DNA from: Myxococcota bacterium
Lineage (GTDB): Bacteria; Myxococcota_A; UBA9160; SMWR01
DNA: 64,000 nt
Direction of reading: 5' to 3'
Assembly: GCA_039030075.1 (NCBI GenBank)
Contig: JBCCEW010000003.1
Coordinates: 1-64,000 of the forward strand
The notes beneath the pieces were generated by a model. That model saw nothing but the letters and a program-made list of their open reading frames with translations. It was not told the origin of the DNA and did no database searches. The translations under genes and the position numbers were made by a program. Positions 1 to 6,960 of the stretch are shown here, one piece after another. Positions within the stretch are counted from its first letter, which is position 1. Each line of letters opens with the position of its first letter.

Positions 1-180
1 CAGCCGCGTACCAGGCGCGACCCGCAGCGATTGAGCTAGGTCGCCGCATGGCCACTAGAGGCGACCAGAGGGAGCTCCAGGATGCCCGTGTCGACAGCCA
101 AGCCCGAATCCGTTCTTCCCGTCTGCGGGCTGGTTGACGGCAACCGACCCGGACGATCCCTCGGAGAGCGCAAGACGCCA

Positions 181-268
181 TGGCGGAGAGAGTGGGATTC
201 GAACCCACGGTAGGTTGCCCTACACACGCTTTCCAAGCGTGCGCCTTAAGCCACTCGGCCATCTCTCC
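181..268 (-). tRNA. tRNA-Ser (anticodon GGA)
   Basis: Read on the minus strand this is an 88-base class II tRNA with encoded CCA. The acceptor arm GGAGAGA pairs with TCTCTCC, G is the discriminator base, the T arm carries GGTTCGAATCC, and there is the long variable arm typical of serine tRNAs. The anticodon loop CTTGGAAAG contains GGA, which reads UCC/UCU serine codons. A TATCCT element lies 11 bases upstream of the 5' end and is the likely -10 box. No tRNA neighbour is seen, so it is a single-gene unit. Confidence 0.97.
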
Positions 269-279
269 GCGGACGCAGC

Positions 280-285
280 AGGATA
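280..285 (-). promoter_or_regulatory. -10 box of tRNA-Ser(GGA)
   Basis: TATCCT on the minus strand, 11 bases before the tRNA 5' end. The same TATCCTG occurs 10 bases before tRNA-Ser(GCT), and TACCCTG lies before tRNA-Ser(TGA). The repetition at three independent tRNA genes supports a housekeeping -10 element. No convincing -35 box was seen. Confidence 0.5.
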
Positions 286-495
286 ACTCCGCCGGTTGGG
301 CAGGGCACCCTGACCGGTGATCTTCGGGCGACTTGCCGCCCCCCGCTGCCGGGTTGCACCCCACCGGGCGCGGCCCCGGCACGCTCGGGCCGGGCTGACC
401 GGCGGGCCCGGTGCCGTACACTCGACCCTTCGCCCCCGCCGTCGGGGCCCGCGAGACGCGCAAGCGCAGGAGCGGGCCGCGGTGCCGGATCGAGG

Positions 496-546
496 ATGAG
501 TCTGGGACGAGCATGATTCTGGGTCGAACATGAGTCTGGGTGGAGC
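496..546 (+). repeat. Three tandem 17-bp repeats forming a stop-start relay into the TetR gene
   Basis: Units start at 496, 513 and 530, and each begins with ATG followed by AGTCTGGG or ATTCTGGG. The first two units encode six-codon reading frames, MSLGRA-stop (496-516) and MILGRT-stop (513-533). Each TGA overlaps the next ATG as ATGA. The third ATG is the start of the regulator gene at 530. Because 17 is not a multiple of three, each ATG is in a different frame, yet the chain of stop-start overlaps delivers ribosomes to the gene. It may be a leader that tunes translation, or simply a duplicated start region. Confidence 0.75.
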
Positions 547-1123
547 CGAGGAGATTTCCGATGGGCGGGTGCGACGTGGTGCGCGCAACCGCGAGGCCAT
601 CGTCGAGGCGCTCTTCGAGCTGATCGGCGAGGGCGTCATCCAGCCCACCGCCGAGCAGGTGGCCGAGCGCGCCGGCGTCCGGGTGCGCACCGTGTTCCGC
701 CACTTCGACGACATGGCCGGCCTGAACGCCGAGCTCGACCGCCGCATCCGCAGCGAGGTGATGCCGCTCCTGAAGTGGGAGCCCACCGGCGACGTCGCCG
801 CGCGGACCCGCGAGCTGGTCCAGCACCGCGCCGCCGCCTTCGAGCGCGCCGCGCCCTACAAGCGCTCGGGCGACGCCCAGCGCTGGCGCCGCGACTACCT
901 CCAAACCCAGCACGAGACGCTCGTGCGCGAGCTGCGGCGCAGCCTGTTCGTGGTGCTGCCCGAGCTGCGCGACGCGGATGACGACCTCCAGGCCGCCTTC
1001 GAGCTGGTGGTGTCCTTCGAAGCGTGGATGCGCCTGCGCCACGACCAACGCCTGGGCACCGAGCGCGCCCAGGCGGCGATGGAGACCGCGGCGCTCGCGG
1101 TCGTCTCCCGCCTCGACGCGTAG
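530..1123 (+). CDS. TetR/AcrR-family transcriptional regulator
   Basis: 197 residues, the usual TetR length. The N-terminal helix-turn-helix covers about residues 39-62, with the TVFRHFDDMAGL segment matching the conserved TetR recognition helix and following helix. The rest is an all-helical ligand-binding type domain without recognisable specificity. The start at 530 is the third ATG of a 17-bp tandem repeat and the only one in this frame. The gene ends 67 bases before soxC on the same strand, so it could control the soxCD genes, but no operator could be identified. The inducer is unknown. Confidence 0.9.
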   Translation: MSLGGAEEISDGRVRRGARNREAIVEALFELIGEGVIQPTAEQVAERAGVRVRTVFRHFDDMAGLNAELDRRIRSEVMPLLKWEPTGDVAARTRELVQHRAAAFERAAPYKRSGDAQRWRRDYLQTQHETLVRELRRSLFVVLPELRDADDDLQAAFELVVSFEAWMRLRHDQRLGTERAQAAMETAALAVVSRLDA

Positions 1124-1190
1124 TCGGTCCGCCCCCTCCCCGCGCGCGCCGCGCTTGCCCGGCCGCGCGCGCCCTGGATAGGATGGCCGC

Positions 1191-2435
1191 GTGACCGAAT
1201 GGCGTGCGATCGCCGGCGGTGGCCTGCTCGACCGGCGGGCCTTTCTGACCGCGAGCCTGGCCGTGCCGGGCGCCCTGTCGCTGGGCGCCGCGCCGACGAA
1301 CGAGCCCTGGCTTTCACGCCCGGGCACGCCACCGAGCGGTTACGGCAACCCGGCTCCGGGTGAAGGCGGCGTCGCGCGGCTGATCCACACCGACTACCCG
1401 GGCATTGCTCCCGGCGCTGGCGTCTCCTTCACACCGCTGCACCAACTGCGCGGGCGGCTGACACCCAACGGCCTCCACTTCGAACGACACCACGCGGGCA
1501 TTCCCGCCATCGGCGCCGACCAACACCAGCTGGTGATCCACGGCGCCGTCGACCGGCCGCTCGCGTTCCGGGTGGAAGACCTGCTGCGCTACCCGATGGA
1601 GTCCGAACTCGCCTTCCTCGAATGTTCGGGAAACAGCCTGCTGCTCGCGGGCGACGCCGTGCCCGAGGTGCCGTCGGGCGTCATCCATGGGCTCCTCTCG
1701 TGCAGCGAGTGGACCGGCGTGCGCCTGGGCGTCCTGCTCGAAGAAGCGGGCATCCGTCCCGACGCGGCCTGGGGCATCGCCGAAGGCGGCGACGCGGCGC
1801 GCATGAACCGCAGCATCCCGCGCGCGAAGCTCCTGGGCGATGCGCTCGTCGCGCTCTACCAGAACGGCGAGCGGCTGCGGCCCGAGCAGGGCTACCCGCT
1901 GCGGCTGTTCCTCCCCGGCTGGGAGGGCAACACCAGCATCAAGTGGCTGCGCCGGCTCGAGCTGCGCGCGACGCCGGTGCACTCGCGCGAAGAGACGTCG
2001 AAGTACAGCGACCGCATGGCCGACGGCAGCGTGCGGCAGTTCAGCTTCGAGATGGGCGTGAAGTCGATCGTCACCCACCCCTCGCCGGGCGCCGGGCTCG
2101 CCGGCCCGGGGCTCTACGAGCTCTCGGGCCTCGCCTGGTCGGGCGCGGGGCGCGTGCGCCGCGTGGAAGTCAGCGCCGACGGGGGCGCCAGCTGGGCCGA
2201 CGCCGTCCTCGAAGAGCCGAACCTGCCGCGTTGTCTCGTGCGCTTCCGCTTGCCCTGGCGGTGGAACGGTGCGCCCAGCCAGATCGTGTCGCGGGCCACC
2301 GACGAGACCGGCGCCGTGCAACCCACCCGCGACGCCTGGCGCGCGGGGTATGCGGCGGGGCAGATCTATCACTACAACGCAGTGGGCGCCTGGCAGGTGC
2401 ACGCCGACGGCCGGGTGACGAATGCGTTCGTCTAG
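1191..2435 (+). CDS. soxC: Sulfane dehydrogenase molybdenum subunit SoxC
   Basis: 414 residues, GTG start. It is a periplasmic molybdenum-cofactor subunit of the sulfite-oxidase fold. A twin-arginine signal (DRRAFLTASLAVPGALS) lies at residues 14-31, consistent with Tat export of a folded cofactor protein. The block TPNGLHFERHHAGIP at about 91-105 is typical of SoxC rather than SorA. The Mo-ligating cysteine is C145 in FLECSGNS. The C-terminal half is the dimerisation domain. Its stop overlaps soxD by 14 bases. In Sox systems SoxCD removes six electrons from the SoxY-bound sulfane sulfur. No soxXYZAB is in this window, so the partner system is either elsewhere or the pair has another sulfur substrate. 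Confidence 0.92.
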   Translation: MTEWRAIAGGGLLDRRAFLTASLAVPGALSLGAAPTNEPWLSRPGTPPSGYGNPAPGEGGVARLIHTDYPGIAPGAGVSFTPLHQLRGRLTPNGLHFERHHAGIPAIGADQHQLVIHGAVDRPLAFRVEDLLRYPMESELAFLECSGNSLLLAGDAVPEVPSGVIHGLLSCSEWTGVRLGVLLEEAGIRPDAAWGIAEGGDAARMNRSIPRAKLLGDALVALYQNGERLRPEQGYPLRLFLPGWEGNTSIKWLRRLELRATPVHSREETSKYSDRMADGSVRQFSFEMGVKSIVTHPSPGAGLAGPGLYELSGLAWSGAGRVRRVEVSADGGASWADAVLEEPNLPRCLVRFRLPWRWNGAPSQIVSRATDETGAVQPTRDAWRAGYAAGQIYHYNAVGAWQVHADGRVTNAFV

Positions 2436-2976
2436 CGGCGCGTGGATCGCGCTCGCCGCGGTCGCGTGCGCAGCGCCACCGCCGGCGGTCGCGCCTGCAA
2501 GCCACGCCACCGGCCCCGGCCTCGGCACGCCGGTGAGCGCCGACGCGATCGCCGCCCGGGACATCGACGCCGACGCCTGGGGCGCAGGACTGCCGCCGGG
2601 CAGCGGCAGCGCGCGCGAAGGGAAGGACCTCTACGCGAGCCAGTGCGCGCGCTGCCATGGCCTCGCCGGCGACGACGGGCCCGCCGACGCGCTCGTCACC
2701 CGCGAAGGCGGCGCGCCGCGGCTCACCGTCGGCAACTATTGGCCCTACGCGCCCACCCTCTTCGACTACCTGCGCCGCGCCATGCCCTACGACCGCCCGG
2801 GCAGCCTCGACAACGACGCGCTCTACGCCCTCACGGCCTACCTGCTCGCCGAGAACGGCATCGTCGCCGACGACGCGGTGCTCGATCAGGAAACCCTGCC
2901 CCAGGTGGTGATGCCCGGTCGCGCGCGCTTCCCCGACCCGGCGCCCGCCGCCCATCCGGACGCGGCAGCACGCTAG
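2422..2976 (+). CDS. soxD: SoxD-like monoheme cytochrome c subunit
   Basis: 184 residues. It has a short hydrophobic leader ending LAAVACAAP, which could be a lipobox, and one haem motif CARCH at residues 75-79. The downstream block with YWPYAPTLFDYLRRAMP and ALTAYLLAENGI matches the cytochrome domain of SoxD. It is shorter than the two-domain SoxD of Paracoccus and carries a single haem. It overlaps the end of soxC by 14 bases, so the two are translationally coupled. Its role is to take electrons from the SoxC molybdenum site in the periplasm. Met ligand candidates include M149 region residues near the C terminus, but I cannot assign one with certainty. Confidence 0.88.
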   Translation: MRSSSGAWIALAAVACAAPPPAVAPASHATGPGLGTPVSADAIAARDIDADAWGAGLPPGSGSAREGKDLYASQCARCHGLAGDDGPADALVTREGGAPRLTVGNYWPYAPTLFDYLRRAMPYDRPGSLDNDALYALTAYLLAENGIVADDAVLDQETLPQVVMPGRARFPDPAPAAHPDAAAR

Positions 2977-3034
2977 TCTGACCCGACGCCGCGCCACCCC
3001 GGCGTGGCGCGCGAAGCGAGCCATCGGAAGACCC

Positions 3035-4264
3035 GTGTTCGACACCCTGCGATCCGTGCTGCGCTTCCGCCGCTTCGAACTCGACCCGGTGGAGCGACGG
3101 CTCCTCCGCTGCGCCAGTGTCGAAGATCTGCGCGCGGCGGCGAAGCGGCGACTCCCGCAAGGCGTCTTCGACTACATCGACGGCGGCGCCGAGTCCGAAC
3201 ACACCCTCGCCCGCAACACCGCGGCCTTCGACCGCCTCGAGTTCTCGCCGCGCGTTCTGCAGGGCCTGGAGAGCATCGACCCGAGCACGACGCTGCTCGG
3301 GAAGCCCCTGCCGATGCCGCTGGCCCTCGCGCCGACGGGCTTCACCCGTATGGCCGATCCGCTCGCCGGCGAGCTCGCGGTGGCCCGCGCCGCGAGCGCC
3401 GCGGGGGTTCCGTACAGCTTGTCGACGCTGAGCACGCGCTCGATCGAAGAGGTCGCCGAAGTCGCGTCCGGGCCGAAGTGGTTCCAGGTCTACGCCTGGC
3501 GCGACCGCGGCATGGTGAAGGAGATGGTCCAGCGCGCGGCGGCCGCGGGCTACGAAGCCCTGCTCCTCACCGTCGACACGGCGGTGCTCGGTCGCCGCGA
3601 ACGCGACGTGCGCACCGGCTTCACACTGCCGCCGAAACTGGGCCCCGAGACCCTCCTCGACGGAGTGCTCCACCCGGGCTGGACCTTCGATCTCTTGCGC
3701 TCGGAACCGATCGTGTTCGCGAACGTCGCCGGGCGCGCCGTCGGCGACGGCTCAGATCCGGTTTCGCTCGCCGACTACATCAACACCCAGTTCGATTCGT
3801 CCCTCGGCTGGGGTGACGTCGCCTGGCTGCAGTCGGTGTGGAACGGGCCGATCGTCTTGAAGGGCATCCAGTGCGTCGACGATGCGGTGCGCGCCGCCGA
3901 CGCCGGCATCCCGGCCGTCGCGCTCTCGAACCACGGCGGACGCCAGCTCGACCATGCACCGCCGCCCCTCGAACTCGTGGAAGCCGTCGTCGACGCGGTG
4001 GGCGACCGCCTCGAAGTGATCTGCGACGGCGGCGTGCGACGCGGCAGCGACGTGGCGAAAGCGCTGGCGCTGGGCGCGCGCGCCGGCTGGATCGGGCGCG
4101 CCTATCTCTATGCGGTGGCGGTCGGCGGGGAGCGCGGGGTCGCACGGCTGCTCGCCGACTTCGACGAGAGCCTACGCCGCACACTGACGCTGCTCGGCTG
4201 TTCGCGCGTCTCCGACCTGACGCGCGATCACGTGCGTTGGCGCGAGGTCGCGCTCGAGGCGTGA
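3035..4264 (+). CDS. FMN-dependent alpha-hydroxy acid dehydrogenase (LldD/glycolate oxidase family)
   Basis: 409 residues, GTG start 58 bases after soxD. This is the TIM-barrel family that oxidises L-2-hydroxy acids such as lactate, glycolate or mandelate, with FMN. The FMN-contacting APTGF is at about 99-103. The lysine of VLKGI is at 276. The family signature SNHGGRQLD at 298-306 holds the catalytic base H300 and R303. The N-terminal DYIDGGAE is also conserved. A membrane-targeting insertion cannot be told from sequence, so dehydrogenase versus oxidase is open. Its stop lies 7 bases from the convergent stop of the next gene, leaving no room for a terminator. Confidence 0.9.
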   Translation: MFDTLRSVLRFRRFELDPVERRLLRCASVEDLRAAAKRRLPQGVFDYIDGGAESEHTLARNTAAFDRLEFSPRVLQGLESIDPSTTLLGKPLPMPLALAPTGFTRMADPLAGELAVARAASAAGVPYSLSTLSTRSIEEVAEVASGPKWFQVYAWRDRGMVKEMVQRAAAAGYEALLLTVDTAVLGRRERDVRTGFTLPPKLGPETLLDGVLHPGWTFDLLRSEPIVFANVAGRAVGDGSDPVSLADYINTQFDSSLGWGDVAWLQSVWNGPIVLKGIQCVDDAVRAADAGIPAVALSNHGGRQLDHAPPPLELVEAVVDAVGDRLEVICDGGVRRGSDVAKALALGARAGWIGRAYLYAVAVGGERGVARLLADFDESLRRTLTLLGCSRVSDLTRDHVRWREVALEA

Positions 4265-4271
4265 GAAACAG

Positions 4272-5516
4272 CTAGGGCACGTCGCGGGTCATCGGCTCGA
4301 GCCAAGGATCGGGCTCGGCGTCTTCCCAGTCCTTGCGGCGGGCTTCTTCGGCTTTCTGCCGGGCTTCTTCCGCCTTCTCCTCGGCCTTGCGCCGGGCCTC
4401 GTCCGCTTTCTGCTCGGCTTCGCGGCGCGCCTCTTCGGCCTTCTCCTCGGCCTCGCGCCGCGCTTCACGCACCTTCTCGTCTTCTTCCCGTCGCGCTTCC
4501 AACGCCTTCTCTTCGGCCTCACGCGCACGCTCGGCGCGCTCCAGGGCCTGTTCGGCTCGGGCTTCGCGACGTTCCCGGCGTCGTTCACGGCGATCTTCAC
4601 GACGTTCACGCCGGCGCTCGCGCGCCTTGCCGTCGTCCTCCTCTATCCGCACGCCACCGCTGAAGCTCTCGATGTCGATGCGCGCGTTGCCCTCCCCCAC
4701 CGTGTTCCGCACCCGCTGGCCCCGCGGCGGCTCGAAGGTGCCCGCGAACTCCGAGCGCACCTCGCCGCTGAAGCTCTCGATCGAGAAGCGCGCCGAGGTG
4801 TCCTTCGGCAGCCGCATCTGCACCCGGCCGCTGTAGCTCTTGCTGTGGACCCGCGCGTCCTCGGCGAGCGATGCATCGAGCTCGATGTTCCCAGCCATCG
4901 TCTCGAGGTCGACGCGTTCGAGCTCCTCGCCCTCCACTTCGATGCGACCACTCATGGTCGACACGTCCACCTCTCCCCCCACACCGCGCAGCTCGATGTT
5001 GCCGTTGATGCTGCGCGCCACCACTTCACCGCCATCGCCCTCGTAGTCGATCTCGGCGTTCAGCGTCTCGAGGCGCGCTTCACGCGGAGCGCCGGTCACT
5101 TCGATGCGGCCGCTCGCCGCGTGGAGGTCGAGCACCCCGTCGACGTCTTCGACCTCGATCGGGCCGTGCACCGTCTTCACCGTGAGGTCGCTCTGGTAGG
5201 GCACCTCCAGGCGCAACCGCACGCCTTGCCGCTTCCAGTTCCAGGGACGGAAGCCCCGCACCGGGACGCGGATCGAGAGCTGGTCTTCGTCGCCCTCCAC
5301 TTCGAGGTCGCCCCCGTGCGCGCGCACGCGTACGACGGGGCTGGGCGACCCCTGCACCTCGACGCGACCGTGCAGGATCTCGATGTCGATGTGGGGTTCG
5401 GGCGAGACCGGGTAGAGCTCCTCGAAGCGATCGGCCCGCGCCGGGGCCAACCCCAGCAGCAGGATGCCGATGCCGAGGGCCATGCCTCGCCAGGCGGGGG
5501 TGAGCGTCTGCTTCAT
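4272..5516 (-). CDS. Secreted DUF4097-like beta-repeat protein with charged coiled-coil tail
   Basis: 414 residues. I chose the ATG at 5516 because it overlaps the anti-sigma stop as ATGA and directly precedes a signal peptide (GMALGIGILLLGLAPARA). Residues 25-290 are repeated short beta-strand units rich in IE/VE and G, for example GRIEVTGAPR and GNIELRGVGG, as in DUF4097/putative adhesin proteins that form beta-helix-like folds. From about residue 297 to 398 the protein is almost all E, R, K and A, with an 11-residue period (EEARRKAEEKA), predicting a long coiled coil. It is the third gene of the sigma/anti-sigma operon. Function unknown; a cell-envelope location is inferred. Confidence 0.85.
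   Translation of the reverse strand: MKQTLTPAWRGMALGIGILLLGLAPARADRFEELYPVSPEPHIDIEILHGRVEVQGSPSPVVRVRAHGGDLEVEGDEDQLSIRVPVRGFRPWNWKRQGVRLRLEVPYQSDLTVKTVHGPIEVEDVDGVLDLHAASGRIEVTGAPREARLETLNAEIDYEGDGGEVVARSINGNIELRGVGGEVDVSTMSGRIEVEGEELERVDLETMAGNIELDASLAEDARVHSKSYSGRVQMRLPKDTSARFSIESFSGEVRSEFAGTFEPPRGQRVRNTVGEGNARIDIESFSGGVRIEEDDGKARERRRERREDRRERRRERREARAEQALERAERAREAEEKALEARREEDEKVREARREAEEKAEEARREAEQKADEARRKAEEKAEEARQKAEEARRKDWEDAEPDPWLEPMTRDVP
4336..4468 (-). repeat. Imperfect 33-bp tandem repeats encoding a hendecad coiled coil
   Basis: About four degenerate copies of a 33-base unit within the 3' part of the DUF4097-like gene. Each encodes 11 residues of the type EEARR-x-AEEKA. The repeat is coding and in frame, so copy changes would only lengthen or shorten the coiled coil. 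Confidence 0.7.
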
Positions 5517-6106
5517 GACCGCGCCTCCTCGCGCGTCTGGGTCCACCATTCGAGCCGCTCGAGGAGCTCGGCTTCGTGGCGGTAGGCCTCAGCCAACAAG
5601 AACTGGAGCGTCGGGTTGTCGGGATGCTCCTGGAAAGCCAGATGGAGCTCGGCGATCGCGCGATCGATCTGCGCGAGATTCGCCTCGATCGAGGTCACCA
5701 CCTCGGGCGGCAACCGGTCGCGGCGCTCGGCGAGTAGCGCCTGCAGGTTTGCGTGCACCTCGCCGGTGCCATCGCGTTCTCGCAGCTCGGCAGCGAGCAT
5801 GCGCACCGCTTCCGGATCATCCAGGGAAATCTGGGGCGAAGTGAGCCAGAGCGCCGAACCGACGGTGGTGACGGCGAGCAGCACGACCGCCGCGCTCGCC
5901 GCCCAGACCGGGATTCGGAAGCCGCCACGCCAGGCGGCGTCGGGTTCGGCTTCTCGTGAAGTCGCATCGGCCGTGATCTGATTGCGGATGCCCAACCACA
6001 GGTCGCGCTCGGGCTCGGCCTCGCGCGGCAACTGGGAGAGACGCTCCCGCAGAGCGTCGTCGAGGGGTTCCTCGTTCGGCGTGCGCCAGCGATCCAACCA
6101 ACCCAT
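5513..6106 (-). CDS. Membrane-anchored anti-sigma-factor-like protein
   Basis: 197 residues. The ATG at 6106 shares its A with the TGA of the sigma gene, so the two are tightly coupled. A cytoplasmic N-terminal segment of about 64 residues is followed by one membrane helix (residues 65-88, VWAASAAVVLLAVTTVGSAL) and a periplasmic, helical, acidic C-terminal domain with a heptad-like RERDGT...LERLEWW region. Position and topology fit an anti-sigma factor. However, the HxxxCxxC zinc-binding motif of ZAS-type anti-sigmas is absent, so family assignment rests on context. Heptad-rich periplasmic domains in such proteins often sense envelope stress; that is inference here. Confidence 0.7.
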   Translation of the reverse strand: MGWLDRWRTPNEEPLDDALRERLSQLPREAEPERDLWLGIRNQITADATSREAEPDAAWRGGFRIPVWAASAAVVLLAVTTVGSALWLTSPQISLDDPEAVRMLAAELRERDGTGEVHANLQALLAERRDRLPPEVVTSIEANLAQIDRAIAELHLAFQEHPDNPTLQFLLAEAYRHEAELLERLEWWTQTREEARS

Positions 6107-6681
6107 CAAGACAGCTCCTCTCTCAGCAAGCGGCGCGCGCGATGCAGATGTGCCTTCGACGTCCCGACGGCGAGACCGGTCGTGTCGGCGATTTCCTGAT
6201 GCTTGTACCCGAGCACGTCGTGCAGCCAGAAGACGAGGCGCGCCTGGGTCGACAGCCCCGCGATCGCCCGTTCGAGGTCCAGGTCCGTGCCTTCGAGGGC
6301 GCCGGTTGGCAGCGACACCAGATCCGTCGGCACCTCGTCGGTGTGGCGTTCGCGCCAGCGTCCGCGCGCGCGCATCTCGCTGATCACGACGTTCACGGCC
6401 ACGCGGTGCAACCAGGTGGAGAAGGCGGCGTCGCCGCGAAACGACCCCAAGCGCTCCCAGGCGCGGACGAAGGTCTGTTGGGTCAACTCGTCGGCCTCGT
6501 TGCGGTCCCGCGCCATCCGGAGGCAGAGCCCGTGGATGCGGGGCACGTGGGTGCGGTAGAGGGTTTCGAAGGCCTCCACGTCGCCGGCGGCAGCGCGGCG
6601 CACCACCTCGGCGTCGCTGCCCGAGCGATCCCGCGACGACTCCTCTGCGGGGTCGCGATCTTCGATGGAGGTCTCGCTCAA
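6106..6681 (-). CDS. ECF-type RNA polymerase sigma factor
   Basis: 191 residues, TTG start at 6681 preceded by AGAAGG. Region 2 spans about residues 30-98 with FETLYRTHVPRIHGLCLRMA and the DELTQQTFVRAWERLGSF core-binding and -10 recognition segment. Region 4 is near 135-188 with GYKHQEIADTTGLAVGTSKA as the -35-recognising helix-turn-helix. The pair of regions without region 1 or 3 defines the ECF group. It leads an operon with an anti-sigma-like gene and a DUF4097-like gene. It probably recognises the matched GGTTAAACCC/GCGTCGGAC elements in front of itself and of the divergent gene. Confidence 0.95.
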   Translation of the reverse strand: MSETSIEDRDPAEESSRDRSGSDAEVVRRAAAGDVEAFETLYRTHVPRIHGLCLRMARDRNEADELTQQTFVRAWERLGSFRGDAAFSTWLHRVAVNVVISEMRARGRWRERHTDEVPTDLVSLPTGALEGTDLDLERAIAGLSTQARLVFWLHDVLGYKHQEIADTTGLAVGTSKAHLHRARRLLREELS

Positions 6682-6717
6682 GCGCCTTCTCGGTCACCGG
6701 GGCGTTCCCGGACAGGG

Positions 6718-6750
6718 GTCCGACGCGGCAGGTGGGCCGAGGGTTTAACC
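6718..6750 (-). promoter_or_regulatory. Predicted ECF-sigma promoter of the sigma/anti-sigma operon
   Basis: On the minus strand GGTTAAACCC, 14 bases, then GCGTCGGAC. Read as core motifs this is AACC, 16 bases, CGTC, which is the common layout of ECF promoters (-35 AAC, -10 CGTC). The same two blocks with the same spacing face the other way at 6871-6903. Predicted transcription would start some 30 bases before the TTG of the sigma gene, giving autoregulation. Confidence 0.75.
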
Positions 6751-6870
6751 CCCGACCCGAGAAATCCGCGCTCTGGCTCCGGGAACTCCACGGTCCGGCC
6801 GCCGCCGAGGGGCGACGGTCGGGGCCGCGACAACCCCGGCCCCGGAAATTCTACGCCCGGGTGGTTTCCC

Positions 6871-6903
6871 GGTTAAACCCAGGCGCCGCGGGCGGCGTCG
6901 GAC
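6871..6903 (+). promoter_or_regulatory. Predicted ECF-sigma promoter of the divergent DUF4097-like gene
   Basis: On the plus strand GGTTAAACCC, 14 bases, then GCGTCGGAC, identical in both blocks and in spacing to the minus-strand element at 6718-6750, while the spacers differ in sequence. Selective identity of only the two blocks argues for function rather than duplication. Transcription would begin about 50 bases upstream of the ATG at 6961. Confidence 0.75.
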
Positions 6904-6960
6904 TGTCGATTGCCCGCGCAGGGACTGGACGACCCCTCGCGACGGAGCCCGGAGGATGCC

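Noticed and set aside
1-180. Possible end of a gene entering from the left (frame 1 closes at 37-39)
   Set aside because: Only 12 codons are visible with no motif, so a coding call cannot be supported; the remainder up to the tRNA shows nothing recognisable.
36-236. Minus-strand reading frame starting MESVCRATYRGFESHSLR
   Set aside because: It runs across the tRNA-Ser(GGA) gene; the GFESHSLR pattern is what a tRNA T arm gives when translated.
4336-4468. Regular repeats considered as a CRISPR array
   Set aside because: The repeats are contiguous, degenerate, without spacers and keep a coding frame for a coiled coil.
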